Shown here piece after piece: positions 16,199-24,094 of a DNA stretch of 64,000 nt. The DNA comes from Aquitalea magnusonii. GTDB lineage: Bacteria > Pseudomonadota > Gammaproteobacteria > Burkholderiales > Chromobacteriaceae. Position 1 is the first letter of the stretch; each line of letters starts with the position of its first letter. The notes beneath the pieces were generated by a model that saw only the letters and a list, made by a program, of their open reading frames with translations, did no database searches and was not told where the DNA came from. Position numbers and translations under genes: made by a program. Location: NCBI RefSeq assembly GCF_002217795.2, contig NZ_AP018823.1:3410001-3474000 (forward strand). Reading direction: 5' to 3'.

Positions 16199-17221
16199 TC
16201 ATGCAGCGGAATACTTCTGCGAAAGCTCCTTTAGAGCGAACCTCCCTTTCTCGGCCACTGACGGGTTGCCATCTGACTCAAGAATAGTCGCCAGTTCGGA
16301 CCCAACAGCCCCGAGTGCTCCCAACTCTCGAATTAGTACGTCACCTGCAATACGTCGAACAAATGCTGAGCGGTCTGAAGATGCAGCTCTCAAGGTCTCT
16401 TCGAGCAGGTCATTCTTAGTCAGAAGGCGTTCGCCAAATATTGGCATAAAGTGACCTTTGCAATACCGTATGTCGGTCCACTCCCATTTTCGGCCTGCCA
16501 CCCACGTTGCCTTCCCCTCAAGTAGTGACTTATAAGCCTTTGCCCTTACGGATGGTTGAATGGCGCTGCTTGCTATTTGGGACAGATGTGCGTCAAGCAC
16601 GGAAGATTGTCCTAGCTGAGTTAGAACAGAAGCTAATGGCCCTACTGCCTCGGATATCAGACGCGATTTGAGAACGCAGGCTACTGCTTCAATTGAAGCA
16701 ATCGTCAGCAGCGTTTGCCTTTCTTCGTCTTCGGAGCGACCCCATGAATTCCAATGTGGAAGGACAGCACATAGAACGTCGACAACATCTTCTGGATTCG
16801 ATGCAACCGCAATCGACGTTAGCTGCTCACGGGCAGCCGAACGAACTTGAGGAACCCAATCGTTGAGTCGACGGACAGCCATCGCAAAGAAGAACCGATT
16901 TGGGGCGCGCCCTGAAAGGACTCGAAGAGCGTGCTCACGTTTGAAGCCGTCGCCACTACATAGGTCAATCCAGGTAAGAAACGGGGATGGCTTGCGCCAG
17001 AACCTCCACTTGGCAGGCTTGGACTGTGCGGCGGCTTGATAAAGACCGGAACGAATAAGGCGTTCCCAATAATCCAGATTGGATAAGGGGATACGTGACG
17101 TTACTTCGACCAATCCAGACATATCAGCGACGATACTACTACCCGAGTTGAGTGAGGCGACGAACTCGCTAACCGCGGATAGAACGTGAGCGTCTATTTC
17201 TCGCTGTGTCGACACTTGCAT
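16199..17221 (-). CDS. HEAT-repeat-like cargo protein
   Basis: 340 residues, largely helical, with repeated units of the type VPQVRSAAREQLTSIAVA, SAFVRRIAGDVLIRELGAL and NPSVAEKGRFALKELSQ, which look like HEAT repeats; these usually form protein-binding solenoids. No catalytic motif is visible. AGGAGGTG directly precedes the ATG and overlaps a GTTAGGA core (17228-17234), as at a cassette 5' boundary. It is the only gene of cargo 3 and the largest cargo protein. Confidence 0.6.
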   Translation of the reverse strand: MQVSTQREIDAHVLSAVSEFVASLNSGSSIVADMSGLVEVTSRIPLSNLDYWERLIRSGLYQAAAQSKPAKWRFWRKPSPFLTWIDLCSGDGFKREHALRVLSGRAPNRFFFAMAVRRLNDWVPQVRSAAREQLTSIAVASNPEDVVDVLCAVLPHWNSWGRSEDEERQTLLTIASIEAVACVLKSRLISEAVGPLASVLTQLGQSSVLDAHLSQIASSAIQPSVRAKAYKSLLEGKATWVAGRKWEWTDIRYCKGHFMPIFGERLLTKNDLLEETLRAASSDRSAFVRRIAGDVLIRELGALGAVGSELATILESDGNPSVAEKGRFALKELSQKYSAA

Positions 17222-17227
17222 TGCACC

Positions 17228-17234
17228 TCCTAAC
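17228..17234 (-). repeat. GTTAGGA core box at cargo 3 boundary
   Basis: Fits the integron core GTTRRRY, 6 bp upstream of the ATG. The flanking inverted repeats (CCACCGCAGAATGTGG) do not form a full attC. Confidence 0.3.
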
Positions 17235-17300
17235 GACCTTGTGGATTCGTCGCCACATTCTGCGGTGGACCCATTGTAATCACAAGACAGCGAAGGTCAG

Positions 17301-17699
17301 CTCCTAGCCGATACCAGTCATGCTAGCACATTGGCATGGAGAAAATCTTGACCGGTATTGGTGACGGTCCAGACAGTAATCCGTTATCGCAAGACCGTAC
17401 CAACGAAACCTGCTCCCGTCAGCGCGAGCCGACGCAGACGTGCCGCTCAGGGTCTTAAGCGGTCGGCTGTCCGCAGCGGCGCGACGCTAGCGCGCCGCAA
17501 GTTCCGGCCGCGCCCTGAGTGGCATGGCTGGGGCGGGAATTCGACGCGCTGCGGGTCGCCTTTTCTTTGGGTACTTTCTTTTTGGCGAAGCAAAAGAAAG
17601 TACCTCGACAGCGGGGCGAGACCCGCGATTTGTTTTTGCCTTTGCTTTTCGATGGTTTTCTTGATGCACAAAGAACAAACATCCGCTGACGCGGATGAT
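17301..17699 (+). repeat. Repeat C, copy 5, with truncated A start
   Basis: Extended C (17301-17630) with the same core as copy 2, a linker like copy 2's, then only the first hairpin of repeat A (ATCCGCTGACGCGGAT, about 17680-17696). The A element ends there and the choX terminator region begins. Right end of the left repeat block. Confidence 0.8.
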
Positions 17700-17747
17700 A
17701 AGAACACAGGTCGGAACCGCCATAGGCTGCACACCAGCCCCCCAAGC

Positions 17748-17775
17748 GAAAGCCCCGACCAGAGCCGGGGCTTTC
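17748..17775 (-). terminator. Terminator-like hairpin downstream of choX
   Basis: GAAAGCCCCG...CGGGGCTTTC, a 10-bp stem 22 bp after the choX stop. The T tract is short on the minus strand. Confidence 0.65.
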
Positions 17776-17796
17776 AAAGGTGCGCTACCGATTAAA

Positions 17797-18735
17797 TCAG
17801 TGGCCCAGTGCCTTGTTCACTGCAGCCAGGCCCGGCTTGCCATCCAGCGTGGTGACACCGGCCAGCCAGGTTTTCAGGATGTCCGGGTTCTTCTTCAGGT
17901 AATCACGCGCGGCGGTTTCCGGCTTCACCTTGTCCATGATCGGGCCCATCACGCGGTTTTCGATGGTGGTGGTGAAGCGCAGGTTATGCAGCAGCTTGCC
18001 CACATTCGGACAGCGGGTTTCGTAATCCGGGCTGATGGCGGTGAATACCTTGGCTTCACCCAGGTTGGGGCCGAATACATCGTCGCCGCCGGTCAGGTAG
18101 GCCATCTTGTATTTCACGTTCATCGGGTGCGGTTCCCAGCCCAGGAACACGATCCACTTTTTCTGGCGGATGGAGCGTTCCACTTCGGCCAGCATGCCGG
18201 CCTCACTGGATTCCACCATCTTGAAACCGGCCAGGTTGAACTGGTTTTTCTTGATCATGCCGTCAATCAGCAGATTGCCGTCATTACCCGGCTCGATACC
18301 GTAGATCTTGCCGTCCAGCTTGTCCTTGAACTTGGCAATGTCCTTGAAATCCTTCAGGCCACCGGCAGCCACGTAGTCCGGCACTGCCAGCGTGTACTTG
18401 GCGCCCACCAGGTTGGGGGTGTCCAGTACCTTGATCTGGCCAGCCTTGACGAAGGGCTCGATCACCGGGGTCATGGACGGGTTCCAGTAACCCAGGAACA
18501 CGTCGATCTGCTTGCTCTTGATGCCGGAAAAGGTGATGGGCACCGAGGCGATGGTGGTGGTCGGCTTGTAGCCCAGGCCTTCCAGTACCACGCTGGCCAT
18601 GCCGGTGGTGGCGGCGATATCGGTCCAGCCTACATCGGCGAAACGGACATTGCGGCATTGCGCCGGGTCATTGGCCAGCGCGCTGCCACAGGCAGCCAGC
18701 AATACCGAACCCAGCATCAGCTTGCGAATTTTCAT
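17797..18735 (-). CDS. choX: Choline/betaine ABC transporter, periplasmic binding protein
   Basis: 312 residues with a signal peptide (MKIRKLMLGSVLLAACGSALA). It belongs to the ProX/OpuAC type 2 periplasmic-binding family; features such as VRFADVGWTDIAATTGMAS, FLGYWNPSMTP and FLGWEPHPMN (aromatic cage-type tryptophans) resemble ChoX/CbcX. It delivers choline or betaine to the ChoW-ChoV permease. It is separated from gbdR by a terminator (18913-18950), so it probably has its own promoter in the 241-bp gap. Choline versus betaine preference cannot be read from the sequence. Confidence 0.88.
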   Translation of the reverse strand: MKIRKLMLGSVLLAACGSALANDPAQCRNVRFADVGWTDIAATTGMASVVLEGLGYKPTTTIASVPITFSGIKSKQIDVFLGYWNPSMTPVIEPFVKAGQIKVLDTPNLVGAKYTLAVPDYVAAGGLKDFKDIAKFKDKLDGKIYGIEPGNDGNLLIDGMIKKNQFNLAGFKMVESSEAGMLAEVERSIRQKKWIVFLGWEPHPMNVKYKMAYLTGGDDVFGPNLGEAKVFTAISPDYETRCPNVGKLLHNLRFTTTIENRVMGPIMDKVKPETAARDYLKKNPDILKTWLAGVTTLDGKPGLAAVNKALGH

Positions 18736-18912
18736 TACACCACTCCCGTATAAATGTTTTGATCAACCCGGTGACAGGATTGCCGTGCCAGCACGATGGG
18801 CTGGCTGCGGAGAACAGGTGGAAAACCAAGGTCTTGCACAGGGTCAAGATTGCCATGGCGGGCAAGGGCTACTTGCGCCAGCACGACCCTGACTTGCGCG
18901 AATGCGCCGTAG

Positions 18913-18950
18913 AAAAAAGGCCAGTGCTGCAAGGAGTAACAGCACTGGCC
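18913..18950 (-). terminator. Rho-independent terminator downstream of gbdR
   Basis: GGCCAGTGCTG - 10-nt loop - CAGCACTGGCC followed on the minus strand by TTTTTTC. Ends the choV-choW-gbdR unit before choX. Confidence 0.85.
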
Positions 18951-18976
18951 GGCTGCCGGTTTTGCCGCCCGGCAGC

Positions 18977-19963
18977 TCAGGCAATGACTGCAGAATCAAC
19001 CAGATACTGCTGCCGCTCGCGGCTGGGCGGATAGCCAAACAGGCCGCGGTAGGACTTGGAAAAATGCGATGAGGACAGGAAACCACAGGCCACGGTGACT
19101 TCCATCACGCTCATATTGGTTTGCAGCAGCAATTCGCGCGCGCGGCGCAGGCGCAGGTCCAGGTAGTACTGGGCCGGGGTGGTGTTGAGATAACGCTTGA
19201 ACAGGCGTTCCAGATGGCGCAGCGACACGCCCAGTTCGTCCGCCAGGTTTTCCAGCGAGCGCGGGTTTTCGATATTGCTTTCCATCGACAGCGCGGCGTC
19301 CACCAGCGTTTCGTGGCCGGTGCCGATACGGGCCAGCAGCGGGATGTGCTGCCGGTCGCCATTGTCGCGCAGGCGGTCGACGATGAACTGCTCGGATACA
19401 TCCGCCGCCAGGCTCTTGCCGCCCTTGTGGCGGATCAGGTGGCACATGAAGTCCAGCGGCGCCGTGCCGCCACTACAGGTGAAGCGGTCGCGGTCCAGCA
19501 CGAACAGGTCGGAGGTGAACTTGGTCTTGGGGAATTCCTCGCTGATGGACAGCAGGTTTTCCCAGTGGATGGCACAGCGGTAGCCATTGAGTACCCCGGC
19601 CTTGGCCAGCGCGAAAGTGCCGGTACAGATGGCACCCAGCGGCACGCCCTGGGCAGCAAAGCGGCGGATGACGGACAACACCTTGTCGTCCACCGCATCA
19701 CGCACCTGCCAGCCGCCACAGACAATCAGCATGTCGTATTGCTGCGGGGCTTCGGGGGAGGTGATGGGAGAGAGTTCCAGCCCGTTACTGGCGGCCACCG
19801 GCTGGCCATCAGCCGACAGCAGGCTCCAGCGGTAGAGTTTTTTGCGCGACAGGTAATTGGCCATGCGCAGCGGTTCCACGGCGTTGGAAAACGCGATCAT
19901 GGAAAACTTGTCCAGCAGCAGGAAACCAATATGCGACAACGAAGCGATTTGTTGCGGACCCAT
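18977..19963 (-). CDS. gbdR: GlxA-type AraC-family regulator of betaine catabolism (GbdR-like)
   Basis: About 328 residues: an N-terminal DJ-1/PfpI-like domain (IGFLLLDKFSMIAFSNAVEP onward, CTGTFALAKAG near the middle) and a C-terminal AraC double helix-turn-helix (SLENLADELGVSLRHLERLF, then GFLSSSHFSKSYRGLFG). This is the architecture of Pseudomonas GbdR, which activates betaine, dimethylglycine and transporter genes. The start at 19963 has GAGGT upstream; an ATG at 20035 would add 24 residues. It lies downstream of choW in the same direction, probably co-transcribed. It could instead be a SouR- or CdhR-like paralogue, but the surrounding genes favour GbdR. Confidence 0.85.
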   Translation of the reverse strand: MGPQQIASLSHIGFLLLDKFSMIAFSNAVEPLRMANYLSRKKLYRWSLLSADGQPVAASNGLELSPITSPEAPQQYDMLIVCGGWQVRDAVDDKVLSVIRRFAAQGVPLGAICTGTFALAKAGVLNGYRCAIHWENLLSISEEFPKTKFTSDLFVLDRDRFTCSGGTAPLDFMCHLIRHKGGKSLAADVSEQFIVDRLRDNGDRQHIPLLARIGTGHETLVDAALSMESNIENPRSLENLADELGVSLRHLERLFKRYLNTTPAQYYLDLRLRRARELLLQTNMSVMEVTVACGFLSSSHFSKSYRGLFGYPPSRERQQYLVDSAVIA

Positions 19964-20059
19964 GGTGACCTCGGTAGGTGATGTGTGATGGATGGTTTTT
20001 GTGTTGTCTTGCATCGGCCGGATGATGGTTGTCATCCGGCCTGCTGATACCGGCAGGGT

Positions 20060-20926
20060 CTAGCTGCCCTGCTCTGCCGCACGCGTGGTGGGCGTGTGGC
20101 CAAAACTCTCGGTAATGCGGTCCAGAATGATGGCGAGCAACACCACCGCCAGGCCGCTTTCAAAGCCCAGGCCCACATCCAGCCGCTGGATACTGGCCAG
20201 TACATCGTTACCCAGACCACCCGCCCCCACCATGGAAGCAATGATCACCATGGACAGCGCCATCATGATGGTCTGGTTGACCCCGGCCATGATGGAAGGC
20301 AGCGCGATGGGCAACTGCACCTTGAACAACAGCTGCCAGGAAGTACAGCCAAACGCATGGCCGGCTTCCACTTGCTCCTTGTTCACCATGCGGATGCCCA
20401 GGCTGGTAAGGCGCACTGCGGGCGGCACGGCAAACACCACGGTGGCCAGAATCCCCGGCACCCGGCCCAGGCCGAAGAACATGGCAGCCGGAATCAGGTA
20501 AACAAAGGCCGGCATGGTTTGCATGAAGTCCAGCACCGGGCGCACCAGCATGCCCACCAGCTTGTTGCGGGCACACCAGATACCCACCGGCACCCCCAGC
20601 AGCAGGCTGACACAGGTGGCGGACAGGGTAAGTGCCAGCGTGGCGATGGTTTGTCCCCAGAAGCCGGTCGCCCAGATCAAACCCAGTGCGGCACAGACGA
20701 ACAGGGCAAATTTCCAGCCCAGCCGCCAGAAACCTACACAAGCAAAGATCGCGCCCATCACCAGCGGCGGAATGCCCAGCAACAGGAATTCCACCATGGT
20801 GGCAAACCAGTCGATGGTGTTGCCGATGGCGTCAAACGCCCCGGCATTGTGGTCCAGCATGAAATGAATGACCTTGTTGACCCAGTCGCCAATCGGCAAC
20901 ATGTCTTGCGTGCTGATATCAGCCAT
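20060..20926 (-). CDS. choW: Choline/betaine ABC transporter permease
   Basis: 288 residues with about six membrane segments and the binding-protein-dependent permease signature around EAGHAFGCTSWQLLFKVQLP (EAA loop). It belongs to the ProW/OpuAB family that imports quaternary amines across the inner membrane. Encoded between choV (80 bp upstream) and gbdR. Confidence 0.92.
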   Translation of the reverse strand: MADISTQDMLPIGDWVNKVIHFMLDHNAGAFDAIGNTIDWFATMVEFLLLGIPPLVMGAIFACVGFWRLGWKFALFVCAALGLIWATGFWGQTIATLALTLSATCVSLLLGVPVGIWCARNKLVGMLVRPVLDFMQTMPAFVYLIPAAMFFGLGRVPGILATVVFAVPPAVRLTSLGIRMVNKEQVEAGHAFGCTSWQLLFKVQLPIALPSIMAGVNQTIMMALSMVIIASMVGAGGLGNDVLASIQRLDVGLGFESGLAVVLLAIILDRITESFGHTPTTRAAEQGS

Positions 20927-21006
20927 GACGGCGTACTCCTTCGCTGCGGCTCACGCACCATCCCGGCGCAGTGGCCAGTGGATGGAACGGTGCGCCTTTG
21001 TCCGGT

Positions 21007-22056
21007 TCAGTGGGTGGCGGTGCTTTGCAGGCGGTGCTGGGAAATCTTGCTCAGCACGCTGCTGGGCGTGATCAGGCCCAGGCACTGGCCCTGATCGTCA
21101 CGTACCTGCAGGGGTTCGGTCTGGCCCAGGAGCTGCTGCAATACATCAGGCAGGCTGCAGGACGGCGGCACATGCAGGCCGGGGCGGCCGGCATGCGGGG
21201 CATGGTTCACCTCGATCAGGTCCTTGGCTTGCAGGTAGCGCGAGGTGTCCACGCTCTTGAAGAAGTTGCGCACGTAGTCGTCGGCCGGGTTTTCGATGAT
21301 TTCCTGCGGCGTGCCCACCTGTACCAGGCGGCCGCCTTCCATGATGGCGATGCGGGTGCCGATGCGCAGGGCCTCTTCCAGATCGTGCGACACGAAGAAG
21401 ATGGTGCGGCGCTGTTCGCGCTGCAGTTTGAGCAGGATGTCCTGCATTTCGGAACGCTTGAGCGGGTCCAGTGCCGAGAAGGCTTCGTCCATCAGCATCA
21501 GCGAAGGGTTGACCGCCAGCGCACGCACCAGGCCGACACGCTGCTGCATGCCGCCGGACAATTCGTGCGGGTATTTGTGGGCAAACGGTGCCAAGCCGAC
21601 TTGCTCCAGCACTTCCATGCCACGGGCTTCGCGGGATTTACGATCCACCCCGGCAATTTCCAGGCCGAATGCCGCATTGTCCAGCACCGAGCGGTGCGGC
21701 ATCAGGGCAAAGCTCTGGAACACCATGCTCATGTCGCGGCGGCGCAATTCCACCAACTGCTTGTAATTGAACTTGGTGATGTCCTGGCCATCCAGGATGA
21801 TCTGGCCGTCGGTGGGGTCCATCAGGCGGTTGATCAGGCGGATAAGGGTGGACTTGCCGGAACCGGACAGGCCCATCAGCACGAAGATTTCCCCTTCCTG
21901 CACCGAAAACGACACATCGTTCACGCCGACCACACTGCCGGTCTGCTTGAAGATTTCATCCTTGTGCGCGCCGGATTTCAGCATGCGCATGACGTCTGAG
22001 GACTTACCCCCAAACACCTTGTAGAGGTTCTTCACCACTATCTTGGCCGACTGCAT
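21007..22056 (-). CDS. choV: Choline/betaine ABC transporter ATP-binding protein
   Basis: 349 residues. Walker A GLSGSGKST at 62-70, signature LSGGMQQRV, Walker B LMDEAFSALDP, and a H-loop in FVSHDLEEAL. The C-terminal part (about 270-345) resembles the regulatory CBS-type extension of ProV/ChoV proteins that sense ionic strength or c-di-AMP in some relatives. First gene of choV-choW-gbdR. Confidence 0.92.
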   Translation of the reverse strand: MQSAKIVVKNLYKVFGGKSSDVMRMLKSGAHKDEIFKQTGSVVGVNDVSFSVQEGEIFVLMGLSGSGKSTLIRLINRLMDPTDGQIILDGQDITKFNYKQLVELRRRDMSMVFQSFALMPHRSVLDNAAFGLEIAGVDRKSREARGMEVLEQVGLAPFAHKYPHELSGGMQQRVGLVRALAVNPSLMLMDEAFSALDPLKRSEMQDILLKLQREQRRTIFFVSHDLEEALRIGTRIAIMEGGRLVQVGTPQEIIENPADDYVRNFFKSVDTSRYLQAKDLIEVNHAPHAGRPGLHVPPSCSLPDVLQQLLGQTEPLQVRDDQGQCLGLITPSSVLSKISQHRLQSTATH

Positions 22057-22711
22057 TGTCTCTTCTCCTTCGTAGCGATCACACGCTGGGCCTGACTTGC
22101 GCCTGCTTCATTCACCGCTGTCCGGCAGTGCTGAAATCTTGTACGCCAGTCGGTTTGCCATCGTGTCCGGCACGGCAGTCCTGCTGCCGGCCGGGATATG
22201 GTCTACCCGGATACTTCGTGCCTGTTCCGGGCCTTTTAACATTGCTGCCTGCCATTGCTGGCTGGCGTGTACCGGTGACCAAAACCCTTTGCCCGTCGGG
22301 CCACCGCAGTGTGGTATTCCCCATGGCCGTTGCCCGCCTGCGGTGCCGGCATATCGCCGGATCTGCTGACTGATCCGGCAAGCACCGCCACCTCTTCCAC
22401 CGCCAACGATTTCGAAGAATGTTTAATGTAAATCAAGGATTACGATAGGGAGTTAGTGGTATTAAAAATAACCGCATTCCGACGCCGATCTGTCCGCAAA
22501 CGACATCAGGTCGAGAAATGACAATTCTTCACCCCTAGACAGCAAAATCAGCTGCTTAGCGCCATCCGGCCGCTACAAGCTGCCCTTCTGCCGCTGTCGT
22601 AAAAAAACCGCAATAGTTGGTCCGGAAAAATCACCACACATAGTGGATTTTCCTGATGCAGCGCACCAATGGCATATCAACAGGCGTATTCACTAGCTAA
22701 AAGGTATAAAG
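22057..22711 (-). promoter_or_regulatory. Long upstream region of choV, no gene seen
   Basis: Some 650 bp without convincing coding sequence; the last 250 bp are distinctly AT-richer. It holds TGTCCG-GCAGT-GCT about 60 bp before choV, TGTCCG-CAAAC-GAC at 22491-22504, and an inverted repeat GGAAAAATCACCAC...GTGGATTTTCC at 22624-22653. Probably the regulated promoter of choVW-gbdR. Confidence 0.5.
22491..22504 (+). promoter_or_regulatory. Candidate GbdR-type operator (choV)
   Basis: TGTCCG-CAAAC-GAC matches the TGTCSG-N5-GAC motif found upstream of soxB/purU, dgcA and betB, though without the CA prefix and about 435 bp from choV. Weakest of the four. Confidence 0.35.
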
Positions 22712-22714
22712 CAA

Positions 22715-22749
22715 GAAAAATGCCTGTGCCCAAACGGACAAGCAGGCAT
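22715..22749 (-). terminator. Rho-independent terminator downstream of gbcB
   Basis: On the minus strand ATGCCTG...CAGGCATTTTTC, preceded by a second hairpin GCCTGCC-TCTCCC-GGCAGGC (22769-22788). Both are just past the gbcB stop and end the dgc-etf-gbc unit. Confidence 0.8.
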
Positions 22750-22811
22750 CAAGGGAGCCACAAAAGAAGCCTGCCGGGAGAGGCAGGCCCAGGGGAAATC
22801 AGCGATTACAA

Positions 22812-23921
22812 TCAGCGGTCCACCACCAGATCGCTCAGCGGCTTGCTGCAGCAAGGCAGGAAGAAACCCTGGTCCACCTCGCGCTGGCGGATGCCGCCTT
22901 CGTGCTGCATGTCCACCTTGCCTTCCAGCAATTTGGTCTTGCAGGTGCCACACACACCACGGGTGCAGGACGCTGGCAGGCGCATGCCCTTGGCCAGCGC
23001 AGCGGCCAGCACGGTCTGGCCCGGTGCCACCGACAGGTCATCCCCCATCTTGGCAAAATGCACATTGAAGCCGCCGCCTTCACTGCTGGCGGATATTTCG
23101 TCCACTGCGGCGTCCGGCGCTGCAGTCGCCAGCTCGGCAAAATTGAAGCTCTCTTCGTGGTAGTGCTGCATGTCAAAGCCGCAGTCCTGCAGCATCTGCC
23201 GCACCGAGGCCATATAGGGTGCCGGGCCGCAGCAGAACACCTGACGCGCCATCAGGTCGGGCACCATGTGCAGCAGGCGCGCCGCGTCCAGCCGGCCGGT
23301 AAAGCCCGGCCATTCCGGTTCGCCCTGCCGGTTTTCACAGACAATCGCCTGGCTGAAAGTGGCATGGCTGCTGGCAAGCTGGGCCAGTTCCTTGCGGAAA
23401 ATGATGTCGCGCGGCGAGCGCGCGCTGTGGACAAACACGATGTCCGCGCCACTGGCCAGGTCGGTCAATGCCCGGCTCATCGACATCAGCGGCGTGATGC
23501 CGCTACCGGCGGACAAGAACAGGTACGGCGTGCTGGCATGGCGCACATAGGTGAATTCGCCGGACGGCCCCAGCACATTCAGCTGCATGCCGGGACGCAG
23601 GGTGTCATGCAACCAGCCGGACACCACGCCACCAGGAATGCGCTTGACGGTGATGCTGACGCGGTCTGGCCGGGTGGGGCTGGAGGACAGGGTGTAGCAG
23701 CGGTTGACGCTTTCACCGTTGATGTCCAGCTCCAGCGTGATGAACTGGCCGGGCTGGTAATGAAAGCGGCGCGGCGGTTCGGCACGGAACACAAAGGTTT
23801 TGACGTCGTGGGTTTCCTCACGCACCTGCACGCATTGCAGCGTGCTGTCTTCGCCCGGCTGCCACCAGGGCAGGTCGGCGGCTTGCGGGTGGGTATCCGG
23901 ATGGGTGTTGACGCTGCTCAT
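22812..23921 (-). CDS. gbcB: Glycine betaine monooxygenase, reductase component
   Basis: 369 residues. A ferredoxin-NADP reductase-type FAD domain (RCYTLSSSP; GSGITPLMSM for NAD) is followed by a C-terminal plant-type [2Fe-2S] ferredoxin (CTRGVCGTCKTKLLEG plus a later CC). It feeds electrons from NAD(P)H to the Rieske oxygenase GbcA. On the same strand 173 bp downstream of gbcA; in Pseudomonas the two genes are divergent. Confidence 0.92.
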   Translation of the reverse strand: MSSVNTHPDTHPQAADLPWWQPGEDSTLQCVQVREETHDVKTFVFRAEPPRRFHYQPGQFITLELDINGESVNRCYTLSSSPTRPDRVSITVKRIPGGVVSGWLHDTLRPGMQLNVLGPSGEFTYVRHASTPYLFLSAGSGITPLMSMSRALTDLASGADIVFVHSARSPRDIIFRKELAQLASSHATFSQAIVCENRQGEPEWPGFTGRLDAARLLHMVPDLMARQVFCCGPAPYMASVRQMLQDCGFDMQHYHEESFNFAELATAAPDAAVDEISASSEGGGFNVHFAKMGDDLSVAPGQTVLAAALAKGMRLPASCTRGVCGTCKTKLLEGKVDMQHEGGIRQREVDQGFFLPCCSKPLSDLVVDR

Positions 23922-23980
23922 GGCGATTCCTTTGCTGACTGGCTGATCGCCCGTTGGCGGGCTGTTGCTGTAATTCCCGA

Positions 23981-24023
23981 TAACAAAACCCCCGCGCGCC
24001 GGGTTCTCTACGCGGTTTTGTTA
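23981..24023 (-). promoter_or_regulatory. Stem-loop in gbcA-gbcB gap
   Basis: TAACAAAACC ... GGTTTTGTTA, perfect 10-bp arms enclosing a GC-rich centre with CCCGCGCGCCGGG. It may act as an attenuator or partial terminator that sets the GbcA:GbcB ratio. Confidence 0.5.
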
Positions 24024-24094
24024 GCGCTTCCAAGAGTGGCAGGCCGCGCCAGGCAGCCTGCCGTTTACGACGTTTTACGGCGCGAAAAACCGGA

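Noticed and set aside
9099..17699. CRISPR array
   Set aside because: The repeats are 70-335 bp, unevenly spaced and hairpin-rich, without short unique spacers; no cas genes.
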